Assembly (NCBI GenBank): GCA_030704615.1
Contig: CM060733.1
Location: 45,632,001-45,696,000, forward strand
DNA length: 64,000 bases
Direction: 5' to 3'
Source of the DNA: Takakia lepidozioides
Taxonomy: Eukaryota; Streptophyta; Takakiopsida; Takakiales; Takakiaceae
How positions within the stretch are numbered: the first letter of the stretch is position 1; each line of letters starts with the position of its first letter. The notes beneath the pieces were generated by a model that saw only the letters and a list, made by a program, of their open reading frames with translations, did not search any database and was not told the origin of the DNA. The position numbers and the translations under genes were made by a program. Of the stretch, positions 36,247 through 48,304 are shown in pieces.

Positions 36247-36753
36247 CAGAGGCCTTCCAGAGATCCAAACGAATCGATAGATCTTTCTTACTTATCTCTT
36301 GGGCATATGGACAGGGTGTGCATCTTCACAGCCGCATATTGCAGCATAGACAGCCATAATATAAACATCCCCGGCTTTAGAACCAAATTACCAAAAGCAT
36401 CCACCAGTTCAAGCCACTTACATACAGGCATGCCCATACTAGTGCTTTGGGTTTCCTTTCAATGAAGGTAAAGTTGTGACCTTGTCTTCTAGAGGCCTCC
36501 CACCTAACTACAACCAGTGAAATAGGTTCAGTAAGCATTACCAAAAAGGCTCCATAACGTCAACTCAACGACGAGGACTTGCGTCACAACTCACAACCTA
36601 TATGGCAGGGCTTGCATGTATTACATGCATTTGTTGATGTTTACCAGGAAGTTACACAAATCAACCAGTTCTTTAGTTGTCAAGGCTACTCAGTACAAAA
36701 AAATGCCTCTCAAAACTCCTGCAAATCTGGCATCTACCAATGCACATCAATAC
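36247..36753. other. Non-coding spacer
   Basis: No gene recognised; probably LINE-derived at its left end. Confidence 0.35.
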
Positions 36754-37139
36754 TCAGTTCATCTGGCGGATGAGAGCATTCAGCTTGTCCTCGCGGTTTC
36801 CAGCATCTCCGGACTCAATGTAGTGATTGCGCTTCTTCTTCAACCCGCCCAAAGGACAGCTCAAGTTGAAAGGCCAAAGGAAGTTGTTGGCCTCCTTAAA
36901 ACGAGTGCAGATTTCATGAATAAGATCCTCAATACGTATGATCCCGTACCTGCCAAGTGCCTGCAAGGTACCCACGATCAAGACTGTTTTCACAAGAGAA
37001 TTTTCAATTTCGTCTGAATTATGTATGACACAATCTTGAATGGACTGCTAGAAAACAAGGTTAATCACAATATTTCTTACCCATAGGTGCATAAGGTTCA
37101 ACCCTGCGCAACATGTTCACGGTCGCCTTGTTGACCTTC
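36754..37139 (-). pseudogene. RPL7: 60S ribosomal protein L7 (uL30) pseudogene, middle missing
   Basis: Two pieces of the cytosolic ribosomal protein uL30. The upstream piece (37139-37081) encodes KVNKATVNMLRRVEPYAPMG and stops at a GTAAG donor. The downstream piece (36960-36754) encodes [40 protein letters not shown] and GDAGNRE to the stop. The conserved block normally between them (YPNLKSVxELIYKRG and following) is absent from the 120 bp gap, and splicing the visible borders would not keep the frame. The N-terminal half is also absent. It is therefore a broken partial copy that kept at least one intron border, not a processed retrocopy. Confidence 0.85.
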
Positions 37140-37904
37140 ATGAGAGAGCGACCCCAGTGGATCCAGTGGCATGGAGTGGGCACCTTCTTCTGTATGAACG
37201 CTGAGAGGGGGATACGGGCCTAAAGGTGAAGGGGAGAGAACTCTCTCTGACCTGCCTTGAGGGCCAGAACCACCAGCCATTGTCTGTGCTTGGTGTGCCA
37301 AAGAAAAAGCCTGTGCCGGAGGAAGGTTGTGACCCGTTGTTAACTGGGGGCTTGGAGAAGCTCCTGTTGATGCGGTTCCAGGCCTGACCCCTGAGGCATA
37401 GATGAGCATTACTATTAGGACCCATTGCAGAAGCTGAATGCAGAGTACAGCTGGGTGACAAGAGCTAGGAACAATCAGGCTCACTAGGAATGGTGAATTG
37501 CTCCTAAAGTATTGTGGATAGGCCTGGGAGGGGAGCTCACAAGGAATGGGGAATTGTCTGTATAACTGCTGCGAAGAGGATTAAGTGGGGAGCTTGGTGG
37601 AGCTTAATATAGGTTCGCTTGTCCGAGGAGAGGTTAGCGGCAAGAGGCCGATCATAATGCATGGTGGCAGAGAAGATTGGCCATCATCAATAAGGTGGCG
37701 GCAGCGTAGATTGGATAGGGGCAGGGATTAAAAACCTTCATCCCTCAAAGCTTGTTGTAGAAGCTAGTTTTCTGTTGACCTCTGCTAATTGTGCAAGCAT
37801 TAATTGCCATTCTTAGTATTTCTTGTTGAACTTGAGAATCCAATCAGGTGCTCCTGCCTGAGTCAGCAGTGCGGTCCCTTCCTGCACCATCAAAATTCCT
37901 GTAT
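37140..37904. other. Non-coding spacer
   Basis: Open frames on minus here have no family signature. No element ends seen. Confidence 0.35.
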
Positions 37905-40290
37905 TCACCTCAGGTGGGACTGATAATTCCTCCAGTCTTCTGGTTTCAGGTCCACGTCCATTGAGTCCAAGTCCAACCCTGCGGGCCTCTTCTCCAACAG
38001 GCGCTCATCACTATCTTGGAGGAGAGCCTGGAAGTAACTGCTCTGTTGCATTTTGAACTCAACCCGGAGTGATTCCAGCTCACTGTCTGTCACGGCCAGC
38101 GAGTGTATTGCACCCTCCTTCTCCAAAAACCTCTTGAGAGCATTCATGAAGATGTCTTCACCACTCTCAGTACTTTCATAGATGTTAGATGCCAGACCAG
38201 GACCTGAAGGCACGAAACGCCAGAGCTCATTACAAGACAAGTGCTCTGTAAAGTTGCCAAATGAGGCCAGAGCCCAGTGCCGCTCCCTCAATACCATATG
38301 ATACAGATCCCAAAGGGCTTGGGTTGCTGGATTGCCTGGGTCCTCAGGAATGTCAAACGTACTCAAGCTAGCAAGATTCTGCAAGAGCTGGCTTCAATGC
38401 CTTGGTCTCCTTATAAGGTGCTGACATGGCCAGATCTCGAATCTTTATGAGAAGATTTTCAAGTGTGTTTGGGCATACCTTCTGTTGTAACAAGAAGCAG
38501 CTGATGTGCAGGATGGGCATGATGTTATGTACACTGCAGTATGGATGGCTGCCTCCGGCTTCTTGTGTAATTGCATCAAGGGTCAGTTTCTTGATCTCTT
38601 GAATATTCTTGGCATCAAGCATTCGACCCTCCTTACTGAATTAAGCAAAACCCCCCGTTAGATTTTGCAGGAAAGTAAACAAGTAGGATTAATGGGCTGT
38701 ATAGATAAGCATGAAAAACATCACATCAACAAGGCAGGCAAGTCTAGGAGGGACAGGGATGTACCCTTTTTTGCCAATGTAGACAGAAAATAACTTAGGG
38801 ACTACATCTGCAGGAGGTGGGGGAATGATGAGGAATAAATCAGCAATTGCACTCACCATTGACGAAGAAGCTCAAGTAAACACCACATGGCATCCTCCTT
38901 CACAGGAGAAGGACTTAAATCCATGCAATCTATGCTCTCCTTCCTTTGAGAAAGGCGTCTCCCAGCAGCTAGACAATGTTTTAACAAGCTGAATGAAGGC
39001 TTCTGGAGGCTGTCAGGTAGAAGGCCAAAGGAAAAGCCCCCTTCCAAAAAGAGCCGTCGCACCTCTTGCTGACAATGAGGATGTAAAAGGGTCCTTATGA
39101 AAGGCAAGGTTATATAGGTGCGAGGCGATTGCAGAGGGACCAGCTTGACTGACATTAAACCAACCGAGCCAGTCTCTTAAGTGGCTGCTGTGAAACCTGT
39201 CGAGCATTGTGATGCCAGAGACTGGAGAAGAGAAAATAACGAGGAGATGTGTCCTTGAATCAGTGCAAGCTCACTATGCCGTGCAACGAAGCACCAAAGC
39301 TCCATGACTAAGTCGCCACAGAGAGCACAGGGGTGGAGGGTATTCTGGAAGAGAAATTGCTCGATCTCAACCCACACTTCACTGGAGGAGGCAGCGACAG
39401 CAGAAAAGGTCTCCAGTGCTCGTAATGTCCAAACATACATCAGCTGCCATTGTGTCTTCAAAGACGAACCGGGGCTACTTGCAGGGTAAACTTGAAGCTG
39501 TAAAATTGAGACGTACATCCCCTCTTCGGCCACTGCTCCTAGTAACCAATCCAGCCTCTTTGCGAGTTCCAACAGAACATCTGCCCCGTAATCCATAGAA
39601 CTCTGCAAAAGGTTCAGAAACAGCACCACATGGCCCGCTCTGAAAAGCATTCCTTCCTGAAGTATATCATTTGGTTCTTGCTCTTTAAAACCTGAGTTCA
39701 GGTGTTCAACGTTGGCATGTCCTCGCCATTTGTCACTATGCCTTGCAAGAGCTCGACCTTGAACTTGATGCTGATGTCAGAGTTGAGTAAGCAATGAATA
39801 AAGGCCGTTGGTGCTACGACTTCATAGAGATTCTATAGTTGTCATCTCTTGGGGTAGAAGCAATTGCCACTGTGCTTGGAGATTGTGGATACCCTGTCTC
39901 AGCAGCTTGCTTCAATGACTGTGCAGCATGAGAAATCAAAGATGTGATGAGCCCACCATTGTTGCGATCAACATGCGACCTTCTTCAGCCTGTGATAACA
40001 TAGCAACAATTCTTCTCCAACAAAGATTTAGCAAAGCAAAGTTCTTATCACCAATAACATGAAGTTGTCCCCATGCTACCCTTGCCGATCGTGTCCCCAT
40101 CTCCTGGAGAATTTGTATTGCAGATGCCACAATCTGAAGAGTCTCTGGCACTACTTGACCATTGGAGTGCCGTGGATCGACCCTTGTTGTACTCGGAAGG
40201 AATTTTGTTAACAGCCCGAAGGGCTGCTCCAAGCAGCTCCACGCCTGCCTTGTGCATTTCTACTGCTTGAAGGTCGCTTCTCTGCAATCA
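37905..40290 (-). CDS. Possible FLIP/FIRRM-like (DUF4487) gene, partial
   Basis: Minus-strand chain of coding-looking blocks separated by likely introns. In gene order they are: 40290-39936 (ATLQIVASAIQ-type helices, NLCWRRIVAML), 39650-39177 (LRALETFSAVAASS, then CGDLVMELWCFVARHSELA), 39155-38853 (IRTLLHPHCQQEVRRLF, LSPSPVKEDAMWCLLELL), 38622-38368 (HNIMPILHISCFLL) and 38384-37905 (HLSCNELWRFVPSGP, acidic tail, stop). All-helical repeats plus the LWCF-AR pattern recall FIRRM/C1orf112 and its plant counterpart FLIP, which work with FIGNL1 to limit meiotic crossovers. I am not certain of this. Two block joins need a frame change without a clear splice site, so it may be decaying. The N-terminus was not found. 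Confidence 0.4.
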
Positions 40291-40402
40291 GACAAGGAAA
40301 GGGATCACCCAAATCCAAACTTCCCTAGCTGACTGACTATCTGTTGTTATTGGATCACGTGTACATGTCAAAGCCAAAAAAAATGCATTCTTCACCATCT
40401 AG

Positions 40403-40760
40403 TTAACCCTTAAACGCCCAGTAGCCCGATTGGGGCTTTGGGTTTAGAAAAACCTGAATAACTTCTTACATTCTCCATGGAATTGTGTGAAAAAAAAATA
40501 TAGTGTTCTTGGGTACCTGGCACACCAAGATTCATTGCCCCATTGCCTCGGATCAAGAGGGGGGTCACGATTTGATAAAGGTAATTCTCCTTGTTTCATT
40601 CTTCACACGTGTGAGAGAGGGAGAGAAACATGGGAACATGCATTGGCCAAATTGGATGCTTTTTGGCTTGTTGGATGAGGGATCTCAAGGGGATGAAACC
40701 CTGCTAATTTCGCCTCAATCTGAAAAAGTCAAACTATGGCACTGGGCGTTTAAGGGTTAA
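40403..40760. mobile_element. piggyBac-like MITE
   Basis: TTAA at 40403-40406 and 40757-40760 flank a 350 bp unit with inverted ends CCCTTAAACGCCCAGT. No coding capacity. The ends resemble those of 7304-8019. Confidence 0.8.
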
Positions 40761-41299
40761 AGGCCTCAAAGGCCTCAGTACTGTGTGAGGTAATTCATTT
40801 CCTGCTCCGCTCTACTTTGTTGCCTTTTCCGGTTGATTTCCAGAATTCTGAACCAGCCACGCTTGTCATTGCTTGTGTTAATTTGCGATGATTCTGCAGA
40901 AATAGCGTGGTTTGCTCAAGCCATCGTCTAGATTGCGTTGTTCTCGAAACTGGAGGCAACAATTGGGGTTGTACCTATGTAAAGGGATTTCAACTCGTAG
41001 TCAAGTTCGGTGGTAAAGGGTCCAGTGTGAACGATTTCACCAGAATTGATTCTCACAAGTAGACGACGTATCTAAACCCAAGTGTAACACGTTTGCTTCC
41101 ACAGGTTTTAATAAGGATATAGTGCAGTTGGAGGTTTTTGCAATTGTTCCCCAGATGTTGTTACTGATTGTTTGAGGATTCAACCCTCAAAAGAACAGCC
41201 CCCGAAACTGCCTCCGGTGGGATACAGGCTTGCGAAGTAAACATCGAAGAAGGTACTTGCACGGAATCCAGCTTCGGAGAGAGAAACATCAAGCTGGCC

Positions 41300-41821
41300 A
41301 TGGCTGGTGCACGGGAAACGAAAACAGAGACTGTGACAGAAGGAGCTGTGATGTTGCCAGGGACGGAAAACCCACTGGTGATCCGGACTGACTTCTCGGA
41401 TCAACAAGCATGGGAGGCCATTGTGATGGCCATCAGGAAAACCAGCCCCGACGGTTTTGAAGCGTATGTGGAGCTCCTGGACGATCCTGCCTTCCAAGGC
41501 CTAACGACGGCGCAGGTGCTGGGGTTGGCCTCCGAGGAGTACACTTCTCAGCACTCGTTCCTGATGATTGTGGACCACGTCACCATCAGTGACCCAGAGC
41601 ACCCAATTGTTGTCGTCAATCTGTACCACGAAGAGGACCATGAAGAGGCCGACGAGGATGATGAACCAAAGGAATCACAGTTTCGTGCCGTTCCGGAGGC
41701 AATTCAAGGCATCGAGAACAACCTGTCGATCTCCAACATGGACTTCGAAGACTTTGCTGACGCCATCGACGAAGACGGGATATTCCGGAATTTTGATGCG
41801 CCGACCACAGTTGGCACATAA
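41300..41821 (+). CDS. DUF6924-domain-like protein
   Basis: Intact 173-residue frame from the ATG at 41300, which has a good context (GGCCATGGCT). An upstream extension to 41168 has no ATG. Features: LVIRTDFSDQQAWEAI near the N-terminus, DGFEAYVELLDDPAFQGLT, HSFLMIVDHVTISDPEHPI, an acidic insert (EEDHEEADEDDE), then FRAVPEAIQGIENNLSISNM and DFEDFADAIDEDGIFRNF. This arrangement is typical of DUF6924, known to me mainly from actinobacteria and some fungi; no function is established. No intron is visible, and the gene stands alone among repeats. Acquisition from a bacterium is possible, but I cannot tell it from an old plant family. Confidence 0.7.
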   Translation: MAGARETKTETVTEGAVMLPGTENPLVIRTDFSDQQAWEAIVMAIRKTSPDGFEAYVELLDDPAFQGLTTAQVLGLASEEYTSQHSFLMIVDHVTISDPEHPIVVVNLYHEEDHEEADEDDEPKESQFRAVPEAIQGIENNLSISNMDFEDFADAIDEDGIFRNFDAPTTVGT

Positions 41822-42234
41822 ACGTCCACTCAGTGAAAGATTAATACTGCTTTGACATGTAGGCTTGGATACAGTCGACCCTGGATAAATGTTACCTGCT
41901 TTTTTGTTATGTCACCATTAATGTTATTAAAAACAAATGTTATAAAATCTGCTCTGTAAAAATTTACACTTGAAAAATGGCATCAGAGCCTTATTTGATA
42001 TCAATATATGAAGCAAAGCGATTGTTTGTTTGTTTTGTTTTGTAGCGTTGAGATGTCCCGAACCGCAAGGCCCCAGCGCTGGTGCTTGGTACCGTTGGAA
42101 AGCCCTTGACGAGGAGGGGTGCACCGGCTTGGTCTCATGATTTTTGGACATGTGGTATGGGAGATATGAAATTCCTAGTACTTTTGGTCGCTGGAAATTC
42201 ACAAAAATAGCAAAAATGGCAATTCCGGGGACAA
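41822..42234. other. 3' flank of the DUF6924-like gene and spacer
   Basis: Probable 3' untranslated sequence, then AT-rich spacer. No other feature seen. Confidence 0.4.
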
Positions 42235-42300
42235 TGGTTGGAGCCTCGACGGGAGAGATATCAAGGAAAAGGTCTCCAGTTCAAATCTGGTCGTAGGCTC
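42235..42300 (+). repeat. tRNA-like unit with B box
   Basis: GGTCTCCAGTTCAAATCTGG resembles a T-arm with B box; the A box is poor. Possibly a SINE head from a leucine- or serine-type tRNA with a long variable arm. Confidence 0.35.
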
Positions 42301-42324
42301 TCTGAAAAATAAAATAAAAATGAT

Positions 42325-42545
42325 CAGATATGGGATTGCAGTTGGACTTAGATGACATTGGAACAATTCTTCACACATGGGCCTTGACATAGGAGATGCT
42401 ACTTGAATACATAGGGGATTGCACTTGGACTTAGATTTCATTCTTAACCCATGGGCCAATGGCGCCTAGATCTCCGAAACAGGAGGGTCTCTAGATACAT
42501 AGGGGATTGCACTTGGACTTAGATGACGATAGACACATGGGCCAA
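42325..42545. repeat. Three-copy tandem repeat, about 85 bp
   Basis: GGGATTGCA(G/C)TTGGACTTAG begins copies at about 42331, 42417 and 42502; each ends near ACACATGGGCC or ACCCATGGGCC. Confidence 0.75.
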
Positions 42546-43630
42546 CGACGCAGACTACCCTAAATATGGCTCTCCTCTTTGTTAGCACACATCCATAGTT
42601 GTTAGATCTTATGCGGAGCCTTAATATAGTTGGTTTGAGAAAATATTCATCCACTCTTATCATTCATCACTCTCAATATCCATCCACTCTTATCATTCAT
42701 CCATGTGTATTTTCAACCCTCTAATGAATAAATATTGTATTCTGTTGGATTGAAGAAATACTTATGCAGTGAAAGTTGTATGTACTAAACTCTAAACCTT
42801 TCCAATTGTTACTTTTGTTATTTTTTACCCGCTTTATTGTTTTTCTCTCAAATGTTATGTTTTGGATTTTGACCTCTATTTCTGTTATCTGATAGATCTA
42901 CATAAATGTTATAATTTTTCTGCTCTATAGGCATAACAATTATCCAGGGTCGACTGTAATAGGCCAGTGTTGAATCCCGTTTCTCCTTGATCCGTCCTCT
43001 AAAACATGGAGCGAAGTCAAACTATAGGGGTAAGTAATATATCATCAATGCTTTCATATGCTTCATGAACTTCATCTTGTTTGTTGCTACAGTTACTTAC
43101 TACAGTAGCTTTTAGAATATTCAAAATGAATATTTGCCCGGTCTAAATCAACATGCAAAATTTTGAAGGAAATATTCTCAGGCATATGGGCCTAGCACCC
43201 TAGCACCCTATGTGCTAAGAATGTTATGCACATAGCCAAAACTTACAATTTACATAATACTTAACCCTTTGGAGGCCCGGTGACCACTTTCTGGTTGTAG
43301 ATTTGACAAGGATGCTTATAACTCTAGATCTCTAATGAACTCGGTTTCTTAGACCAGTTTTCGATTTTCTTTGATATCACATATATTCAACGCCACAAAT
43401 TGCACTCAATTTCGACTATTGTAGATCCGTCAAATACATGCATGTATAGGGTTTACACTAGACACAGGATGGGAGTTGAATGCGCGTGCAAGGCTTGTCG
43501 GTACGATATCCTTAAAACGATTACTTCGTAATTGTTTCTGAAAGCATACCGTCGGACAACCTCTGTTGCATGTCTTAGGAAATGGGCAGTAGTGTTAATA
43601 GCCTGTTTTGTCTAAGTCATAAACCAGCTG
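42546..43630. other. Non-coding spacer with dispersed repeats
   Basis: Includes a TTAACCCTTTGGAGGCCCGG segment at 43262, like a piggyBac-type left end without a visible partner, and a repeat phrase shared with 23350-23385. No gene seen. Confidence 0.4.
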
Positions 43631-43639
43631 TTAACACAT

Positions 43640-44233
43640 TTGTATGAAGAAAGAGAGGGAGAAATAGAAATCCTAGAGGAACCAGCCACTGTGAGTTTAC
43701 AAGATGAAGTAGTGGCTGGATGGACAATCACAGCTGAGGAGCAGGTGAGAGAAGTGAATGTGGGAACTAAGGAGGAACCAAGAATGGTAAAAGTGGGGGC
43801 TGACTTGGAGCCAGAATTCTTTGAGGAAGCTAAGGGCCTATTCATCAAATACAGAGATGTATTTGCTTGGAGCTATGAGGATCTGAAAGGGATACCACCT
43901 GAGATTTGCCAGCATAAGATTGAACTGGAACCAGGGTCAGTACCAATCAAACAGGCAAGGTACAGGATGAATCCCAACTATGCACAGAAGGTTGGGGAAG
44001 AGATCAAGAAACTGGCTAAGGCTAAGTTCATATACCCAATAGAGTATACAACTTGGTTGTCACCCATTGTGATAGTTCCCAAGAAGAATGGCAAACTGAG
44101 AGTTTGTGTGAACTATAAGAAATTGAATGCTTGTACAAAGAAAGATCCATTTCCTTTGTCATTCACAGAAGCTGTACTGGACACTATGGCAGGCCATGAG
44201 ATGTACTCATTCATGGATGGTGACGAGCCCTGA
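43640..44233 (+). pseudogene. Gypsy RT fragment (third Gypsy lineage)
   Basis: Plus-strand N-terminal part of a Ty3/Gypsy reverse transcriptase: DVFAWSYEDLKGIPPEICQHKIEL, QARYRMNPNYAQKV, WLSPIVIVPKKNGKLRVCVNYKKLNACTKKDPFPLS, ending at YSFMDG where the catalytic core would follow. It is cut there by unrelated sequence. It differs clearly from the RT at 51436-52482 and belongs to another family. Confidence 0.85.
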
Positions 44234-45600
44234 GCGCGCACGGTCAGGGTGACGGCATAGTAGTCTAGGGGGGCCAAGGTAAGTTGCGGTGTAGGTTGGG
44301 CTCACTGAACCGCCTACCCGACTGCGATTAGTGCAGGGGGTCCGTGGTCGTACGTGGTGGCTATGTTCACTATCTAAATCCTACCGGCAAAGAGAAATCA
44401 CGTACTCCTCTTCACAAGGCGAGTTTGCATTTCTAAGTCCTACGGTATCCTCTAATCTACTCAGTAATTGCCTTCCAAGTCTTTTTGTTTTATTGTCTAA
44501 TTCCTACCGCCTAGGCCCCCGAGCCGCCTATAGCCAAGACACGTTTTAATCCCTTCACAAGGCACCTACCGAGTATATGACTCATTGGGTCTCACTTTCC
44601 CTCATTTTGCTCACACGTCGTAATACAACATATTTGGTGCAAATCTCATCAAGGGTCATCTCTAATGCCTCATAAGCAACATTATGAACTTCGTTCCAGA
44701 ATTTGGATTTGATACATATCTTGTATGTCTCAATACATTGCTTAATGAGTGACATTGCTTGATGTAGTTTCTTTGCCTTTGTAGCACTGTACTGAGATCG
44801 TTTCAGATATTTCATGGTATCTGTAGCTAATTGCATGCAATGGGACAAGAATCTGTGGTCTCTATTTCTATTCAAGTGCATTTTTGTGTTTTTGTTGAAT
44901 GATGTGTTAAAGGTTACGTTGCTCGCAGGAAATGGAGCGAGACTCATTTGTGGCGCTTTCATTTCAAGATGTAGTTTGCAATACTATAATCAGATCATTT
45001 GAGGTATTTCATCGTACATGTAACAGCTAATTGCAAGTAATGGGGCAAGAGTCAGTCGTCTATGTTTCCTTTCAAGTGTATTTCTGTGTTTTTGCTTAAT
45101 GATGTGTTTGAGGCTACACTGCTCGCAGGGAATGGAGCGAGACTCACTCGTCATTCTTTCATTTCAAGATGTAGTTTCTTTGCCTTTGTAGCACTGTACT
45201 GAGATCATTTCAGATATTCCATGAAGGTAATTCTCATCTTATTGTAACTGCGTTGTTACATTCCACTGAATTTCAATGGCTTCTATAGATAGATGGAGGC
45301 TGCAAGTCTTTCCACTTTGTTACTTCGATGTTGTCAAGCAAATTTGAAATCTTTCTAATGTCATAGAATGCCTATGGTATTATGGAAACATAAGGGGTTC
45401 TGTGGAACTGAATGTGTGCAGTTTTACATGCAAAATGATTCTCATCCTGCTTCATGACACTGAAATCAGATACGTTCATGCAAGAAGTGGAATGTCAAAC
45501 TTTCATTGTCCATCTTTTTCTCTAGGTTTGAGTCCTTCTGAAAGAGAAAATGATGTCTCTGCAGATATGTCAGAGATAAAATCAAAATGAGCACATTGCT
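44234..45600. repeat. Spacer with an internal duplicated block
   Basis: TGTAGTTTCTTTGCCTTTGT and TAGCACTGTACTGAGATC followed by TTTCAGATATT appear at about 44764-44812 and 45170-45220. A GGAATGGAGCGAGACTCA(T/C)T block appears at about 44930 and 45130. A minus-strand open frame (44582-44962) overlaps it but has no recognised domain. Confidence 0.6.
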
Positions 45601-45619
45601 TTGCCTGTTGACTCAAATT

Positions 45620-48302
45620 GTAATGAAGCCTTGAATGCAATGATCTTAAAGTCTAATAATGATCAGCCATATCTTGATACTACTCTTGAGCCAAACCTTA
45701 ACAGTTTCCAGTCAAACCCTGAGCATATTTCAGAGGACATGTTGCCATAGTATCTTGAATGGATCAGACGGTGACATACCACTGGATGAAAATCTCTCTA
45801 AGGGATTCCGTATTGTGAGCAAGGAAGAACTTGAGAATCTTGAGAATGGAGGTCGACGAAGAAGTTGGAAGTCTCAGAATTGGGCAAGGTCCCGGTTCAA
45901 TGATTGGAGAGTTCTCAACAAGTTGTCTTTGACAGAATCAATTGAGGAAATCTCAGATCGTGACATAACATTGCTAAATAACATGCTCACAACCTTCTTT
46001 GGTCAAGTTTTGAAGAAAAATGGTGATATGTATCCTCCTGAGATGTAAGCTGGAACCTCTTAGTAATATGTTTTATTTGGTTGATCTTTTTGTCCGTTTT
46101 TAGTAGGTGTGTGCCTTTATGTCCTCAGATTTGTTGCTACAGAAATTTTCTTAGATATCATTGTTTGTTATCCATTTTGATCAATCTGGATAATTGTCTG
46201 GGATTTTGTGTAAATGGTCTAGTTTATCCACAATTAATGTATGTTTTGGTGTATATAGGTATGGATCTTTGCTCAGATCAATCGGCAGGATTATCCGGAC
46301 CACCAAGCAAAACGAATTGTGAACACAGGTGTTTTAGAAGAGAAATTCAACATCTCCACAGACCCTCGTTTTCGAAAATCTCAAGTAGCATGTAACGAAG
46401 CCATGATTACTGCTGCCAAATTGGGATTGGGGAAACAAAGGCGATAACCTGAAACTTTATCTGTTACCACGGAAGCAAAGTTATTAGGTTTACCAATCAT
46501 GCAGCAAATTGATGCCAAAGGACAACCATGCGGTTCTTCTATTTCTGTATTAGAAATTTTTGCATTCGTGGATGTGCCGAGCTTCGAAAATTAAGCATTT
46601 CAGACTTGACATGTGGTAGAGACATGAGCGGGAACTTTGTAAGGTATGTATAATCTGGGCATGACATATTTTATAATTCTTACATTAGATATTATTTTCT
46701 TAGAACTTCTTTATTTTTGTAAAGCTCTGATTCTGCTTAGTCTTTGATCTGCTTAGTTATTTTTTATGGTGGCTCTTCCTGGTTTTTAGGGCTGCCTGGT
46801 AAGAGCACTTAGGATTGCAGGCTCTTTGGCTATGCTTCTTCCCCATTATTGCTGGCTTTTTGGACAGCCTGGTAGGCTGATTTACAATTGCAAGCTTACT
46901 GGCTATGCTCCCCTTGTAGCTGGCTGCTCGTGTTTCTTAGGGCAGCCTGGTAGGCTGATTTAGGATTGCAGGCTCACTGGCTAGGCTTCTTCCCCTTGCT
47001 GGGAATTTGTTCTTCTGTTTCCTCCCTAGTCTTTTTAGTTTCAGCACTCATGACAGTCTTCTTGGCTCGCTGCCTTCATGACTTTGAAGCTGCCTTTGTT
47101 AGAGCTTGCCCCTAGGTGACATGGACTGGGTGTTACCCACTCACTAAGTGATGTAAGCCTTAATGGCCTTCTATCATGGTTATTTTTTCCATGATTTTTC
47201 TATAATATGACTTAAAGGGCTTCTCCCCCTTCCTTTCTGATATTAATATATATATTAATGTTTTCTTACTAATCCATATAATATGTTTTTGTAGGTTTGA
47301 TGAAACCTCTTCCAAGAACTATAAAATAGATTTGCAGCACTGTCAACCCGAGAAGTTGAGACCCCCTGTATCATGGTTCGATGAAGATGTTGTTCATACT
47401 TTCAAGGTTTTGTCTAAGCATTATCTTGTTTGGGGTCCTGAGGATCAACCACCTCCCTATCTTCTGTTTCTGACCAGTCATAAGAAAAAGGGTGCGAGCT
47501 ATCAAGTAAGTATTAAATTTGATGTATGCATGCATGTATATTATTATATTGAAATGTAAATATATAAACTACATGAATTTCTTTGTTTCTGGTTTTTGCT
47601 ATGTTGCCACTATGACTGTCTTTTTTTCTTTGTCTGTAAATATCATTTGATTTCTAGTAATGTCTTTTTCTAACACTAGGTGGATGTTTCAGTGGTATAA
47701 AAAATCTCCAGTTGGTGAGAAGACACTTGCAAGTTGGCAGAAGAGAATTTGTGAGGAAGGAGGATTGGACAAAGAGTTCTTCACGAACAAATCAGGCAGA
47801 ATCACAGCAGTGACAAGGTAATTAGCTACACTTCACTTTGAACTATTCCAATTGAGCTTAACGTAAGGTATAAATTCTAAAAATTATAATGGAATGATCC
47901 AAGTTTTAATTTATTATTAGTGTTTGTACTTACTAGCTTATTTGTTCCACACTGACACAGAATGAACCATCAAGGTGTTTGGGCTGAAATTGGAATGAGG
48001 ATCACAGGTCACCGTGACCAGAAATCATATGGAAGGTATTGTTCGACAACTGAAGATCAAGTTAATTCATTTGATAATTGTTTTTCAAGTTTAGGGTAGT
48101 ATGAAATTTTGATAGAGAACTCTAGACTATCATAGTAATTATGTAAGTTTTATGTTTTTAATTAAATTATCAGTTGCATATTATGTTGTGACAGATATGA
48201 TCAAGACAAATTAAAAGCCATGACACTGCAGAAATGCTTATCTTACACCAGCTTGATCATTTATGAAGCTCCTCGACTAACGCAGCAGCTGTTTGCATCG
48301 GT
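45620..48302 (+). pseudogene. Crypton-type tyrosine recombinase gene (DUF3504/KIAA1958-like), decayed and interrupted
   Basis: Plus strand, several exons. N-terminal half: NWARSRFNDWRVLN, SDRDITLLNNMLTTFFGQV, DMYPPE (to 46045), then M-YGSLLRSIGRIIRT after a GTAAGC..TATAG intron, and FNISTDPRFRKSQVACNEAM..LGLGKQ. Two lesions occur: a one-base loss near 46320 and TAA at about 46445. C-terminal exons: 47295-47505, 47683-47817 (WYKKSPVGEKTL, SGRITAVTR), about 47963-48035 (GVWAEIGMRITGHRD..SYGR) and 48197-48300. The R..HR..Y set fits a tyrosine recombinase. The KIAA1958/QRICH1-like layout is known from animals and Cryptons; its presence beside plant genes is unexpected. MULE copy 2 starts directly after the last visible exon. 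Confidence 0.7.
46780..47010. repeat. Intronic tandem repeat, about 75-85 bp
   Basis: Three copies of AGCCTGGTAGGCTGATTTA .. TTGCA(A/G)GCT(T/C)ACTGGCTA(T/G)GCT within the intron of the recombinase gene. Confidence 0.7.
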
Positions 48303-48304
48303 GA

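Noticed and set aside
37098-37484. 128-residue minus-strand ORF over the RPL7 fragment
   Set aside because: It reads the RPL7 piece in a wrong frame; the correct frame gives KVNKATVNMLRRVEPY.
43262-43285. A third piggyBac-like element
   Set aside because: Only a left-type end was found; no matching right end with TTAA downstream.
44582-44962. 126-residue minus-strand ORF
   Set aside because: Overlaps an internally duplicated non-coding block; no recognised family.
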